A stretch of DNA of 64,000 nucleotides from positions 62,001 to 126,000 of the forward strand of contig NZ_FCOL02000013.1 in assembly GCF_001544515.1 (NCBI RefSeq). The letters are read 5' to 3'. The position numbers and the translations under genes are program-made. This document shows positions 8,505 to 18,800 of the stretch, one piece after another (within the stretch, counting starts at the first letter, position 1; each line of letters starts with the position of its first letter). The DNA comes from Caballeronia terrestris. GTDB lineage: Bacteria; Pseudomonadota; Gammaproteobacteria; Burkholderiales; Burkholderiaceae. The notes below the pieces were generated by a model. The model made no database searches. It saw nothing but the letters and a program-made list of their open reading frames with translations, and was not told where the DNA came from.

Positions 8505-9561
8505 TCACGCCGCCTCCACCACAAACCCATTCTTCCGCAGCAACTCCAGCACGCCCCTTTCCCCGCCCAGATGCAGCGCGCCAATCGCCACAAAAACCGG
8601 CTTGTTCGGCGCCGCGAGCGCGAGCATCCGCGTAACGAACCGCCGATTGCGCTCGTACACGACGCGGTTATCCACCGCCGCCGCCACCGCCTTCGACCGG
8701 GCGAGCTTTTCACCTTTGGAGTCGTCCCAGGCCTTCAGCGCATCGGCATCGCCGACACGCCATAGCCGATGCAACTCCTTCACATCGGCGACGTTCTCCG
8801 CCGGCGTCTGCGCCAAATCCTGCGCGAGCATCTCCCGCTGCTGCGCCGACGTCAGCTTCGTGAACGTCGATATCTGCTCGTTGAGCGTCTCCAGCCCGAC
8901 AATCCGCCCCTTCGCCCTCAAATACACGTTCTGCAACTGCGCCTCAGTCCCGTACTCGCTCTGAAATCCCGCCTTGAGCGTGTCATAAGTCTCGACCAGC
9001 ATCGACGCGAGCCACGGCCGCGTATGCCGCAACTGCGCGAGCGCCGCCGGATTACTGCGCATCCGCGCTTCGACTTTCTTCCACATCCAGTCCGGCAGAT
9101 AGTCGAGCAGACACTCGCTGCGGCACACGCCATAGCGCTGCACATCTTCCTGCGAGAAGAGCAAATCGTCGGGGGAAATTTCGAGCGCCAGAATCGGCGA
9201 GGCGTCGAGCGCCGCGAGAATCGGCGCGCGGAACGGGTGATCGGCGGGATAGTCGGACGCGTAGCCCACATGCAGCGTGCCGAGCACGTACAGCGTCGTC
9301 TTACCTTTGGTCGCGACGTAGAACGGCATGCGGGCCTCTTCCACTCGGACCGGACCGCTCGCCGTCGTGCCGTCGGAACGGTCGATGCGCGGCGTGGGCG
9401 CGGACGGCGGCGCCGGCCGTTTGGGATGCGGCTGCACGGCCGACGGCGGCGGCCCGCCCACGGCGAGCGCGGCCGGCGCGAACTGCACGCAGGCCATCGC
9501 CAGCACCGCTGCCACCACGCCAAACGCGAAGCGGCGCGTGATCGTGCGCGCCGCCCGCGAA

Positions 9562-9569
<8 letters not shown>
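8505..9569 (-). CDS. TraB/GumN family protein with signal peptide
   Basis: A 354-residue predicted exported protein. The N-terminus is basic then hydrophobic (FAFGVVAAVLAMACVQFAPAALA), followed by a Pro-rich linker to about residue 80. Both family motifs are present: LGTLHVG near the start of the domain and IGALHLGGERGVLELLRKNGF near the C-terminus, resembling the metal-site GxxH pairs of TraB/GumN. It shares 8 bases with the upstream dppF-like gene (ATGCCTGA), so translation is probably coupled to the peptide transporter. I chose the ATG at 9569 for this reason; in-frame starts at 9608-9617 exist. Function is unknown; a proteolytic activity has been proposed for relatives. Confidence 0.8.
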
Positions 9570-10562
<993 letters not shown>

Positions 10563-10566
<4 letters not shown>

Positions 10567-11558
10567 CGCGCGCCTCCATGTTCAGCGACGGCCTGCATGT
10601 TGAGCGGCTTGATGCATCGCGCCCGCACGGCCGGGTCGTTCGGATCAAGCTGGAAGAGCCCCGGACGGCCTTTCCAGCAATCTTCGACAGCATACTTGCA
10701 GCGCGGCGCGAAGAGGCATCCGCTCGGACGATCGTCGCGGCCAGGCACCATGCCCGGCAACGCCGCGAGACGCGCGGCGCCGCGGCTGTGCTCGGGAATC
10801 GCGGCGAGCAGCGCCTCCGTGTACGGATGATGCGGCTCGCTGAAGATCGTCGGCACGTGATTCGTTTCGATGATCTCCCCCGCGTACATCACGGCCACGC
10901 GCTGCGCGACTTCCGACACCACGGCGAGATCGTGCGAGATCAGCACGAGCGCCATGCCGCGCTCCTTCTGCAACTGCACGAGCAATTCCATGATCTGCGC
11001 CTGGATCGTGACGTCGAGCGCGGTGGTGGGCTCGTCGGCGATCAGCAGCTTCGGGTTGCACGCGACCGCCATCGCGATCATCACGCGCTGGTTCATCCCG
11101 CCCGACATCTGGTGCGGAAACGCGTCGATGCGGCTCTTCGCGGCGGGAATGCCGACCTGATCGAGCAGTTCCAGCGCGCGGCGATTCAGCGCATCGCCGC
11201 GCAAACCTTCGTGCAGCTTCAGCACTTCCTTGATCTGGTAGCCGACGGTGTAGCTCGGGTTCAGACTCGACAACGCGTCCTGGAACACCATCGCGATGTC
11301 CTTGCCGATGATCCTGCGACGCTCGCGCGCCGACGCCTTCAGCAGGTTCTTGCCGTCGAAGGTGACTTCGTCGGCGGTGACGACGCCGGGCGCGTCGATC
11401 AGGCCCATCAGCGCCATCATCGTGACGCTCTTGCCCGAACCCGATTCGCCGACCACGCCCACCACTTCGCCCGGTTTCACCGACAAGTCGATGCGGTCGA
11501 CCGCCTGCGTGCCCGCGAAACTGACTTCGAGATTGCGGATAGTCAATAGATCGCTCAT
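10563..11558 (-). CDS. dppD: Dipeptide/oligopeptide ABC transporter ATP-binding protein (DppD-type)
   Basis: First ATPase of the peptide importer, 331 residues. Visible motifs are Walker A GESGSGKS (about residues 36-43), Q-loop [12 protein letters not shown], signature [14 protein letters not shown], Walker [13 protein letters not shown], switch SHDLAVV, and the C-terminal Cys-rich [18 protein letters not shown] typical of oligopeptide-transporter ATPases. It is followed at once by dppF with a 4-base overlap and preceded by dppC with no gap. Confidence 0.9.
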
Positions 11559-11559
11559 G

Positions 11560-12480
11560 TCATGCCATCCGTTTCAGTTTGGGATCGAGCGCATCGCGCA
11601 GCCCGTCGCCGAGCAGGTTGATGACGAGCACCGAAATCAGGATCGACAGACCCGGCATCGTGACGATCCACCACGCGCTTTCGATGTAGTCGCGCGCCGA
11701 GGCGAGCATCGCGCCCCACTCTGCCGCCGGCGGCTGAACGCCGAGGCCGAGGAAGCCGAGCGCGGCGGCATCGAGAATCGCGGAGGAGAAGCCGAGCGTC
11801 GCCTGCACGATCAGCGGCGCCGCGCAGTTCGGCAGCACTTGCGAGAACATCAGCCGCACGGTGCCCGCGCCCGCGACGCGTGAAGCCGTCACGTATTCCT
11901 TCTGCAGTTCGCCCAACGCGGACGCGCGCGTGAGACGCACGTAGCCCGGCAGCGCGACGATCGCGATCGCGAGCATCGTGTTGACGAGCCCCGGCCCGAT
12001 GATCGCGACGACCGCCACCGCCAAGAGCAGCGACGGCAGCGCGAGCAGCACGTCCATCACGCGCATGATGGCCGTGTCGAGCCAGTGGAAGAACGCGGCG
12101 CAAAGCCCGAGCACGACGCCCGGAATCAGTGCGAGCACGACCGACACGAAGCCGATCCAGAATGACAGCCGCGCGCCGTACATCAGGCGCGAGAGGATGT
12201 CGCGGCCGGCTTCGTCGGTGCCGAGCAGGAACTGGCGATTGCCGCCTTCGAGCCACGCGGGCGGGATTTTGACGAAGTCGCGGTATTGCTCGATCGGGCT
12301 GTGCGGCGAGATCAGCGGCGCGAAAATCGCGATGAAGATCAGCACAAGCACGATCGCGCCAGCGACCACGGCGCCGCGATTGCGCGAAAAATTCGCCCAG
12401 AACTCGCGGCCCGCGACGAGCCGGCCGCTCGGCGGCGGCGTCACGGCTTGCGGGGGGAGATTGTTTTGTATGTCGGCCAT
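11560..12480 (-). CDS. dppC: Peptide ABC transporter permease (DppC-type)
   Basis: Inner-membrane permease with the OppC N-terminal domain and a binding-protein-dependent transport domain. The 306-residue protein has a first membrane segment at [20 protein letters not shown], then [21 protein letters not shown] (the OppC/DppC hallmark), and the EAA-type loop [24 protein letters not shown]. Two adjacent ATGs (12483, 12480) exist; 12480 has better spacing to the GGAGG upstream. The same frame stays open far upstream (to 13134) but that part is a shadow of dppB. Confidence 0.9.
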   Translation of the reverse strand: MADIQNNLPPQAVTPPPSGRLVAGREFWANFSRNRGAVVAGAIVLVLIFIAIFAPLISPHSPIEQYRDFVKIPPAWLEGGNRQFLLGTDEAGRDILSRLMYGARLSFWIGFVSVVLALIPGVVLGLCAAFFHWLDTAIMRVMDVLLALPSLLLAVAVVAIIGPGLVNTMLAIAIVALPGYVRLTRASALGELQKEYVTASRVAGAGTVRLMFSQVLPNCAAPLIVQATLGFSSAILDAAALGFLGLGVQPPAAEWGAMLASARDYIESAWWIVTMPGLSILISVLVINLLGDGLRDALDPKLKRMA

Positions 12481-12483
12481 CAT

Positions 12484-12563
12484 GCCTCCAGCCGGGCCAC
12501 CACAAGGGCGGCCTGCGCCCCCTTGGGAGGCAGCGAACGAATATGAGCTTGGGAGACCATGTC
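12484..12563 (-). repeat. GC-rich hairpin element between dppB and dppC, resembling a dispersed Burkholderiales intergenic repeat
   Basis: The 80-base gap contains an imperfect palindrome on the plus strand (CAAGGGCGG, about 12504-12512, pairing with the CCCCCTTG block ending near 12530) followed by GGGAGGCAGCGAA. From memory, similar GCTGCCTCCCAAGGGGGC-type elements are scattered in intergenic DNA of Burkholderiales; I cannot verify copy number here. In the dpp transcript it would fold as a hairpin between two permease cistrons. Confidence 0.35.
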
Positions 12564-13574
12564 TTACCTCGTATGGCGAATGCGCGGATTCAACACGCCG
12601 TAGAGCAGATCGACGACGAGATTCACGAGAATCACGAGCGTCGCGATCATCAGGATGCCGCCCTGCACGACCGGATAGTCGCGCCGGGAGATCGCGTCGA
12701 TGAGCCACTTGCCGACGCCCGGCCATGAGAACAGCGTTTCGGTCAGCACCGCGCCCGCGAGCAGCGTGCCGACCTGCAGGCCGATCACGGTCACCACCGG
12801 AATCAGCGCGTTGCGCAGCGCATGCACGACCACGACGCGACCCGGCGCGAGACCCTTCGCGCGCGCCGTGCGGATATAGTCCTCGCGCAGCACTTCGAGC
12901 ATCGACGAACGCGTCATGCGCGCAATCACCGCCAGAGGAATCGTGCCGAGCACGATCGTCGGCAGGATCAGGTGGCTGACCGCGGACCTGAACGCGCCTT
13001 CGTCGGTGGAGAAGAGCGCGTCCCACAGCATGAAGCCCGTGACGTGCGGAATGTCGTATTCGACCGCGATGCGGCCCGACACCGGCGTCCACCCGAGCTT
13101 CGCCGAAAAGAACATGATGAGGATCAAGCCCCACCAGAAGATCGGCATCGAATAGCCGGTGAGCGCGGTGCCCATCACGCCGTGATCGACGACGGTGCCG
13201 CGCCTGAGCGCCGCGATGACGCCCGCCGGCAGGCCGACCACGAGCGCGAAGATCATCGCGCAGATCGACAGCTCGACGGTCGCCGGGAAGCGCGCCATGA
13301 ACTCGCCCATCACGCTGGTATTCGTGATGATCGACATGCCGAGGTCGCCCTTCAGCGCATGGCCGACATAGTGGAAATATTGAAGCGGGAGCGGCTCGTC
13401 GAGACCGAGGCGCTTCATGGCTTCGGCGTGTGCCGCGGGGTCCACGCCGCGCTCGCCCATCATCACTTCGATGGGGTCGCCCGGGATCAGGTGGATGAGC
13501 GCGAACGCGAGAATCGTGATGCCGATGAACGTCGGAATCACCATCCCTATGCGCCGCAAAACGAATCGGAACAT
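12564..13574 (-). CDS. dppB: Peptide ABC transporter permease (DppB-type)
   Basis: Inner-membrane permease, 336 residues. It begins with FRFVLRRIGMVIPTFIGITILAFALIHLIPGDP, the standard DppB/OppB first membrane helix. The cytoplasmic coupling loop is EDYIRTARAKGLAPGRVVVVHALRNALIPVVT-like, near residues 230-260, and the C-terminal segment is DLLYGVLNPRIR. It is the second gene of dppABCDF, about 110 bases downstream of the binding-protein gene, a spacing that often gives stronger expression of the binding protein. Confidence 0.92.
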   Translation of the reverse strand: MFRFVLRRIGMVIPTFIGITILAFALIHLIPGDPIEVMMGERGVDPAAHAEAMKRLGLDEPLPLQYFHYVGHALKGDLGMSIITNTSVMGEFMARFPATVELSICAMIFALVVGLPAGVIAALRRGTVVDHGVMGTALTGYSMPIFWWGLILIMFFSAKLGWTPVSGRIAVEYDIPHVTGFMLWDALFSTDEGAFRSAVSHLILPTIVLGTIPLAVIARMTRSSMLEVLREDYIRTARAKGLAPGRVVVVHALRNALIPVVTVIGLQVGTLLAGAVLTETLFSWPGVGKWLIDAISRRDYPVVQGGILMIATLVILVNLVVDLLYGVLNPRIRHTR

Positions 13575-13685
13575 GGTCGTCTCTTTGGGGAGGAAAAATG
13601 CGACCGGCGACGCGGGCTCGTGACCCTTGTCGCCGGACCTTTTCGACTAGTTATGAGTTAGTGCAAAAACGTACCGCTTTCAAGC

Positions 13686-15317
13686 TTACTGCATGCCGAC
13701 GCCGTCGAAGCGAACATAGCCGAGCGGCTCGATCTTCATGCCCGTCACCTTCTTGCTGACCGGCTGGTAGACGGTCGAGTGGGCGATCGGCGAGAACGGC
13801 AGTTGCTGCGCGAAAATCTGCTGCGCGTCGGTGTACGCCTTCGTGCGCTTCGCGACATCGTTCGTCACGCGGCCTTGCCCGACGAGATCGTCGAACGGCT
13901 TGTAGCACCACTTCGAGAAGTTGCTGCCCTTCACCGCATCGCAGCCGAGCAGCGTGCCGAGCCAGTTGTCGGGGTCGCCGTTGTCGCCCGTCCAGCCGAT
14001 CAGCAACGCGTCGTGCTCGCCCGCGTGCGCGCGCTTCAGGTACTCGCCCCACTCATACGAGACGATATTCGCCTTCACGCCGATCTTCGCCCAGTCGGCC
14101 TGGATCATCTCGGCCATCAGACGCGCGTTCGGGTTGTAGGCGCGCTGCACCGGCATCGCCCACAGCGTGATTTCAAAGCCGTTCGGAAAGCCTGCCTTCG
14201 AGAGCATTTCCTTCGCCTTCGCGGTGTCGTACGCCTGACCTTTCAGGTTCTTGTCGTAGGACCATTGCGTGGGCGGCATCGGTGCGACGGCTTGCTGGCC
14301 CGCGCCCTGATAAACCGATTCCACGATCGCCTTCTTGTTGATCGCCATGTCGAGCGCGCGGCGCACGTCGGCGCTGCCGAGGCTCTTCTTCGTCACGTTA
14401 TACGCGACGTAGCCTTCGTTGAAGCCCGCCTGCGACGGCGTATCCAGGTTCGATGCCGCTTTCAGCGTCGAGATGTCGCCCGGACGCGGATAGCTCATCA
14501 CCTGACATTCGTTGTTCTTCATCTTCTGCACGCGCACGGCGGCGTCCGGCGTGATCGAGAAGATCAGCTTCGAGACCTTCACTTCGCTCGGCTTCCAGTA
14601 GTCGGGATTGCCGTCGAAGCGGATGGTCGCGTCCTTCGTGTAGCTGCGGAAGATGAACGGGCCCGTGCCGACCGGATACTGGTTGATATCGGCGGCCTTG
14701 CCGTCCTTCAGCAGCTTGTCCGTGTATTCAGCCGAAAGGACCGACGCGTATTCCATCGCCAGGTTCTGGATGAACGGCGCGTTGACTTCCTTCAGCGTGA
14801 ACTTGACCGTGTACGGATCGACTTTTTCGACCTTCGTGATCAGCTTGTCGAGGCCCATGTCGGTGAAGTACGGGAACTGCGTCGGATACGCTTTGCGGAA
14901 CGGATGGTTCGCATCGAGCATGCGGTTGAACGTGAAGAGCACGTCGTCCGCATTGAACTCGCGCGTCGGCTTGAAGAACGACGTCGTCTGGAACTTCACG
15001 CCGTGGCGCAGGTGGAACGTGTAGGTGAGGCCGTCAGACGAGACGTCCCACTTCTCGGCAAGACCCGGCTCGACCTTCGTGCCGCCGCGCTCGAATTCGA
15101 CGAGGCGGTTATACACGGTGAACGTGTTCGCGGTGAAATCGACGCCCGTCGTGTATTGGGCGGGATCGAAGCCGGCGGGGCTGCCTTCCGAGCAATACAC
15201 CAGCGTTTTGTTGGGAATCGCTGCGTTGGCGGCGGTCGCGGCGAATAGCGATGCCGTGACGGCGGCGCCTACGAGCATCGAAAGACGGGCAGCTCGCAAC
15301 AGGCCATTTTTCTTCAT
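13686..15317 (-). CDS. dppA: Peptide ABC transporter substrate-binding protein (DppA-type)
   Basis: Periplasmic binding protein of the SBP_bac_5 (DppA/OppA) family, 543 residues. It has a signal peptide with probable cleavage after AANA (about residue 32), then TLVYCSEGSPAGFDPAQ, LVEFERGGTKVEPGLAEKW, VKFTLKEVNAPF, the YPVGTGPF motif, and NEGYVAYNVTKKSLG. These match dipeptide-binding proteins. A strong ribosome site (GGAGGAAAC) precedes the ATG. First gene of dppABCDF. Possible roles beyond dipeptides, such as heme precursor or glutathione uptake, cannot be decided here. Confidence 0.9.
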   Translation of the reverse strand: MKKNGLLRAARLSMLVGAAVTASLFAATAANAAIPNKTLVYCSEGSPAGFDPAQYTTGVDFTANTFTVYNRLVEFERGGTKVEPGLAEKWDVSSDGLTYTFHLRHGVKFQTTSFFKPTREFNADDVLFTFNRMLDANHPFRKAYPTQFPYFTDMGLDKLITKVEKVDPYTVKFTLKEVNAPFIQNLAMEYASVLSAEYTDKLLKDGKAADINQYPVGTGPFIFRSYTKDATIRFDGNPDYWKPSEVKVSKLIFSITPDAAVRVQKMKNNECQVMSYPRPGDISTLKAASNLDTPSQAGFNEGYVAYNVTKKSLGSADVRRALDMAINKKAIVESVYQGAGQQAVAPMPPTQWSYDKNLKGQAYDTAKAKEMLSKAGFPNGFEITLWAMPVQRAYNPNARLMAEMIQADWAKIGVKANIVSYEWGEYLKRAHAGEHDALLIGWTGDNGDPDNWLGTLLGCDAVKGSNFSKWCYKPFDDLVGQGRVTNDVAKRTKAYTDAQQIFAQQLPFSPIAHSTVYQPVSKKVTGMKIEPLGYVRFDGVGMQ

Positions 15318-15389
15318 GTTTCCTCCAGGTTCGGTGCCGGTCTTGCCGGCGTAGCGCGATATTACTGAGCTTTACCGCACCGAACAAGG

Positions 15390-15417
15390 CGACGGATTTC
15401 GCGGCGGAAATCCGTCG
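15390..15417 (-). promoter_or_regulatory. Perfect 10-bp hairpin in the dppA leader
   Basis: Arms CGACGGATTT (15390-15399) and AAATCCGTCG (15408-15417) with an 8-base loop lie 73-100 bases upstream of the dppA start. There is no U-run after it, so it is more likely an operator or leader structure than a terminator. Confidence 0.4.
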
Positions 15418-15792
15418 TTGCCAGTTCTGGCGCGGCGAAGCGTGATTAAAAAAGGCGATGTGCGGAACACACGCGATGAATGGCTGTTCGGCTCCGTTTT
15501 CAGCGTCTGGGGCATTTCCGCGCGACTCTGTAAGGAACGCTTTGTTATCCAGGAATGCCCGCGCCTTGGTAGACGGTTCGACGGGCGAAAGACGGGCTCG
15601 ACGGCGAATCGGGCGCTACCGTAGCATGAACAAATTGAACGTGCGCGGTTGATTATGTAGGGGTTTTTAGCCAGTTACCGTAATTCGATACGGTTAGGTT
15701 ATTGATGATGCGTGGAGGTGATAGGCGGGATCGCGAAATATCGATTTCACGGATCGATTAAAACGAATAGGGGAATAAGCAGAAAAACAGAA

Positions 15793-15814
15793 CCGCGCGG
15801 CGAACGCCGCGCGG
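15793..15814 (-). terminator. Rho-independent terminator after metF
   Basis: On the minus strand a perfect 10-base stem CCGCGCGGCG / CGCCGCGCGG closes on a UUCG-type tetraloop and is followed by a U-rich run (TTCTGTTTTT). It lies just after the metF stop and ends the ahcY-metF operon. Confidence 0.8.
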
Positions 15815-15826
15815 GTAAAACGAAAC

Positions 15827-16666
15827 TCAAACGCTCTTCAGATTCAACCGCTCGCAAATCGTTTTCGTCGCGGCCGCGCCGTTCAGCGTATAAAAATGCA
15901 GTCCCGGCGCACCTTCATCGACCAAGCGGCGACACAGGTTCGTCACCACATCGAGTCCGAACGCGCGGATCGCCTCGCGATCGTCGCCGTAGCTTTCCAG
16001 ACGCCGCGCGATCCACTTCGGCACTTCCGCGCCGCACATTTCCGAAAAGCGCATCAGTTGCGTGAAGTTCGTGATCGGCATGACGCCGGGCACGATCGGA
16101 ACGTCGACGCCCAGCTTGCGCGCCTCGTCGAGGAAACGGAAATACGCGTCGCCGTTATAAAAGTACTGCGTGATCGCCGAATTCGCGCCCGCTTGAACCT
16201 TACGCACGAAGTTGTCGAGATCGCTCTTCGGCGAACGCGCTTGCGGGTGATATTCCGGATACGCGGCCACTTCGATGTTGAACCAATCGCCGTGTTCCGC
16301 GCGGATGAAGCTCACCAGCTCCGACGCATACCGCAACTCGCCGACTTCGCCCATGCCCGAAGGCAAATCGCCGCGCAATGCGACGATATGGCGAATGCCA
16401 TGCTCGCGATACGCGCCGAGAATCGTGCGCAGGCTGTCCTTCGACGACCCGATGCACGACAGATGCGGCGCCGCCTCGAAGCCTTCCTTCTGCATTTCGA
16501 GGACGGTATCAAGCGTGCCTTGCTGCGTCGAGCCGCCCGCGCCGAACGTCACGGAGACGAACTTCGGCGAGAGTTGCGCGAGATGGGCGCGGCTGGCGCG
16601 CAGTTTGTCGACGCCTTCCTGCGTTTTCGGCGGGAAGAATTCGAATGAAAGTTCGATCGGTTTCAT
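15827..16666 (-). CDS. metF: Methylenetetrahydrofolate reductase
   Basis: Reduces 5,10-methylene-THF to 5-methyl-THF with FAD and NADH, feeding methionine synthesis. The 279-residue protein has the family N-terminus IELSFEFFPPKT with the active-site Glu, VSVTFGAGGS, HLSCIGSS, GIRHIVALRGDLP, AAYPEYHP, and a C-terminal GAPGLHFYTLN. Start chosen at ATG 16666 as the conserved sequence begins immediately after it; two upstream in-frame Ile codons add nothing. It is third in an operon with ahcY, which makes sense because both act in the methyl cycle and both would be under the SAH riboswitch. Confidence 0.95.
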   Translation of the reverse strand: MKPIELSFEFFPPKTQEGVDKLRASRAHLAQLSPKFVSVTFGAGGSTQQGTLDTVLEMQKEGFEAAPHLSCIGSSKDSLRTILGAYREHGIRHIVALRGDLPSGMGEVGELRYASELVSFIRAEHGDWFNIEVAAYPEYHPQARSPKSDLDNFVRKVQAGANSAITQYFYNGDAYFRFLDEARKLGVDVPIVPGVMPITNFTQLMRFSEMCGAEVPKWIARRLESYGDDREAIRAFGLDVVTNLCRRLVDEGAPGLHFYTLNGAAATKTICERLNLKSV

Positions 16667-16694
16667 GATGATCAATGTGCGAGTGGCGCGAGCG

Positions 16695-17048
16695 TCACCC
16701 GAAGTTGCGCTGCCCGAAGATCAGCGCCGACAGCAGCCAGGACACGATGCTGTAAAGAATCGAGCCGAAGAACGCCGACCAGAAACCCGAGACCTCGAAC
16801 CCCTTCAGCAGCGATGCACAGAGCCAGAAGCACAGCGCGTTCACAACGAGAATGAAGAGCCCGAGCGTCAGCACCGTCACCGGGAGCGTCAGCAGGATCA
16901 GCACCGGACGCAGCAGCGTGTTGATCAGCCCGAGCACGACCGCGACGATCAGCGCGGTGCCGAAACTGCGAATGTGAATCGACGGCACGAGGTAGGTGAT
17001 GATCAGGAGCGCAAGCGCGTTGATCAGCCAGGTCAGCAGCACGGTCAT
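16695..17048 (-). CDS. Small four-helix membrane protein (phage-holin family / YvlD-like)
   Basis: A 117-residue protein made almost wholly of four hydrophobic segments (about residues 5-25, 30-50, 55-75 and 87-110), with NTLLRPVLILLTLPVTVLTLGLF as the diagnostic stretch. Databases usually call this family 'phage holin family protein' or YvlD-like, but nothing here is phage-related. It sits between ahcY and metF in the same direction, 28 bases before metF. Role unknown. Confidence 0.85.
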   Translation of the reverse strand: MTVLLTWLINALALLIITYLVPSIHIRSFGTALIVAVVLGLINTLLRPVLILLTLPVTVLTLGLFILVVNALCFWLCASLLKGFEVSGFWSAFFGSILYSIVSWLLSALIFGQRNFG

Positions 17049-17150
17049 CGATGGTTCTCCGGTGGATTTTTACGGCATTTGCAAACACGGGCGAAGGCTC
17101 GCCGCCATCGCCCGTGTGGTCATGCTGCTACGGCGCTCGCGAGCCGCCGA

Positions 17151-18572
17151 TTAATAGCGGTAGTGGTTCGGCTTGAACGGACCGTTCTTGTCGACGCCGA
17201 TATAACCCGCCTGATCGTCCGACAGCACCGTCAGTTCCACGCCGATCCGGCCCAGATGCAGGCGCGCGACCTTCTCGTCGAGATGCTTCGGCAGCACGTA
17301 CACCTTGTTCTCGTACTCGCCGCCGCGCGTGAACAGTTCGATCTGCGCGAGCGTCTGGTTCGTGAACGAGTTCGACATCACGAAAGACGGATGGCCCGTC
17401 GCGCAGCCGAGGTTCACGAGACGCCCTTCAGCCAGCAGGATGATGCGCTTGCCGTCCGGGAAAATGATGTGATCGACTTGCGGCTTGATGTTGTCCCACG
17501 TGTACTGGCGCGTCGACGCGACGTCGATTTCTGAATCGAAGTGGCCGATGTTGCAGACGATCGCGTTGTTGCGCATCGCCTTCATGTGGTCGTGGGCGAT
17601 GACGTGATAGTTGCCGGTCGCCGTCACGAAGATGTCGGCCTTGCTGGCGGCGTATTCCATCGTCACCACGCGGTAGCCTTCCATCGCCGCCTGCAGCGCG
17701 CAGATCGGGTCGATTTCCGTGACCCACACCGTTGCGCCCAGGCCGCGCAGCGATTGCGCGCAGCCCTTGCCCACGTCGCCGTAACCGGCCACGACCGCGA
17801 TCTTGCCCGCGATCATCACGTCAGTCGCGCGCTTGATGCCGTCGACGAGCGATTCGCGGCAGCCGTACAGGTTGTCGAACTTCGACTTCGTCACCGAATC
17901 GTTCACGTTGATGGCGGGGAACGGCAGGCGGCCTTCCTTCTCCATCTGATACAGGCGATGCACGCCCGTCGTCGTTTCTTCCGTCACGCCCTGGATATGC
18001 GCGAGGCGCGTGGAGTACCACGTCGGATCGGCGTCGAGGTGCGAAGCGATCGACTTGTACAGCGCGACTTCTTCCTCGTTCGTCGGCTTGCTGATCACCG
18101 AACGGTCCTTCTCGGCCTTCGAGCCCAGGATCAGCAACAACGTGGCGTCGCCGCCATCGTCGAGGATCATGTTCGCGAATTCGCCGTTCGGCCATTCGAA
18201 GATTCGGTGCGAGAACTCCCAGTATTCGTCGAGCGACTCGCCCTTGAACGCAAATACCGGCGTGCCGCCCGCGGCGATCGCGGCGGCGGCGTGATCCTGC
18301 GTCGAGAAGATGTTGCACGATGCCCAGCGCACGTCGGCGCCGAGCGCCGTCAGCGTTTCGATCAGCACGCCGGTCTGGATCGTCATGTGCAGCGATCCGG
18401 CGACGCGCGCGCCCTTCAGCGGCTGTTGCGCCTTGTACTCTTCGCGCGTCTGGATGAGACCGGGCATTTCCGTTTCGGCGATGTCGAGTTCCTTGCGGCC
18501 CCAGGCGGCAAGCGACATATCGGCGACGACGTAATCGGTGGAATTCTTGGAATCGATAACTGCGGCGTTCAT
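17151..18572 (-). CDS. ahcY: Adenosylhomocysteinase (S-adenosylhomocysteine hydrolase)
   Basis: Splits S-adenosylhomocysteine to adenosine and homocysteine using bound NAD, in the cytoplasm. The 473-residue protein shows [24 protein letters not shown], the NAD-binding [28 protein letters not shown], and the C-terminal [12 protein letters not shown] with the Lys and Tyr that close the NAD pocket. Start is ATG 18572, five bases after AGGAGG; a GTG at 18575 is one codon upstream. The leader carries a SAH riboswitch (18606-18727), so expression should rise when its substrate accumulates. Confidence 0.97.
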   Translation of the reverse strand: MNAAVIDSKNSTDYVVADMSLAAWGRKELDIAETEMPGLIQTREEYKAQQPLKGARVAGSLHMTIQTGVLIETLTALGADVRWASCNIFSTQDHAAAAIAAGGTPVFAFKGESLDEYWEFSHRIFEWPNGEFANMILDDGGDATLLLILGSKAEKDRSVISKPTNEEEVALYKSIASHLDADPTWYSTRLAHIQGVTEETTTGVHRLYQMEKEGRLPFPAINVNDSVTKSKFDNLYGCRESLVDGIKRATDVMIAGKIAVVAGYGDVGKGCAQSLRGLGATVWVTEIDPICALQAAMEGYRVVTMEYAASKADIFVTATGNYHVIAHDHMKAMRNNAIVCNIGHFDSEIDVASTRQYTWDNIKPQVDHIIFPDGKRIILLAEGRLVNLGCATGHPSFVMSNSFTNQTLAQIELFTRGGEYENKVYVLPKHLDEKVARLHLGRIGVELTVLSDDQAGYIGVDKNGPFKPNHYRY

Positions 18573-18605
18573 CACGCCCTCCTTTCTATAAATAGAAATG
18601 TTGAC

Positions 18606-18727
18606 GTGAGCGCCGTTCGATGCGGCGGCTCAGAGTGCGCTGATCGCGCTTTCGAACCGTCCGGATTGAATGCTCCGAGCCTGGCGATTTCCTGCTGTGG
18701 AAAACCGTCGCAACGCTCCTCGGAAGC
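18606..18727 (-). ncRNA. S-adenosylhomocysteine (SAH) riboswitch in the ahcY leader
   Basis: The minus strand of the leader carries the family's conserved blocks in order. First comes CCGAGGAGCGTTGCGAC (about 18724-18706), then CAGGCTCGG (near 18680), which pairs with the 5' CCGAG, and after a variable arm AACGGCGCTCA (18617-18607), which can pair with the GAGCG of the first block in a pseudoknot. These match the published SAH riboswitch consensus as I know it. The class is known upstream of ahcY/metF genes in beta-proteobacteria and turns expression on when SAH is bound. It lies between a -10-like box and the ahcY ribosome site. Confidence 0.88.
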
Positions 18728-18735
18728 GAACGCAG

Positions 18736-18741
18736 ATTGTA
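18736..18741 (-). promoter_or_regulatory. -10 box of the ahcY promoter
   Basis: TACAAT on the minus strand lies about 9 bases upstream of the first conserved riboswitch block, so transcription would start almost at the aptamer. A convincing -35 is not visible at 16-18 bases spacing. Confidence 0.5.
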
Positions 18742-18800
18742 GCAAAGATGTGTGGCGAGTTTGCTGCCGCGCGCCGAAATGGACGATTAAGCGCGCGCGG

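Larger units (their letters stand above)
15318..15826. other. 509-base intergenic region with dppA leader hairpin; no convincing gene
   Basis: Open frames here are short, with no good ribosome sites or recognisable protein features. The part next to dppA must hold its promoter and leader. A perfect 10-base inverted repeat lies at 15390-15417. The part next to metF holds the metF terminator (15793-15814). A smaller inverted repeat ACCGTA/TACGGT is visible near 15677-15694. Confidence 0.6.

Noticed and set aside
11560..13134. Continuous 524-codon frame running from dppC back into dppB
   Set aside because: The upstream half is an out-of-frame shadow of dppB; the DppC family start is at 12,480-12,483 with its own ribosome site.
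15418..15652. Two small plus-strand frames upstream of dppA
   Set aside because: No ribosome site, no recognisable protein features, and located in a leader/promoter region.
16695..17048. Holin-family gene taken as evidence of a prophage
   Set aside because: No other phage genes are nearby; it sits in a methyl-cycle operon.
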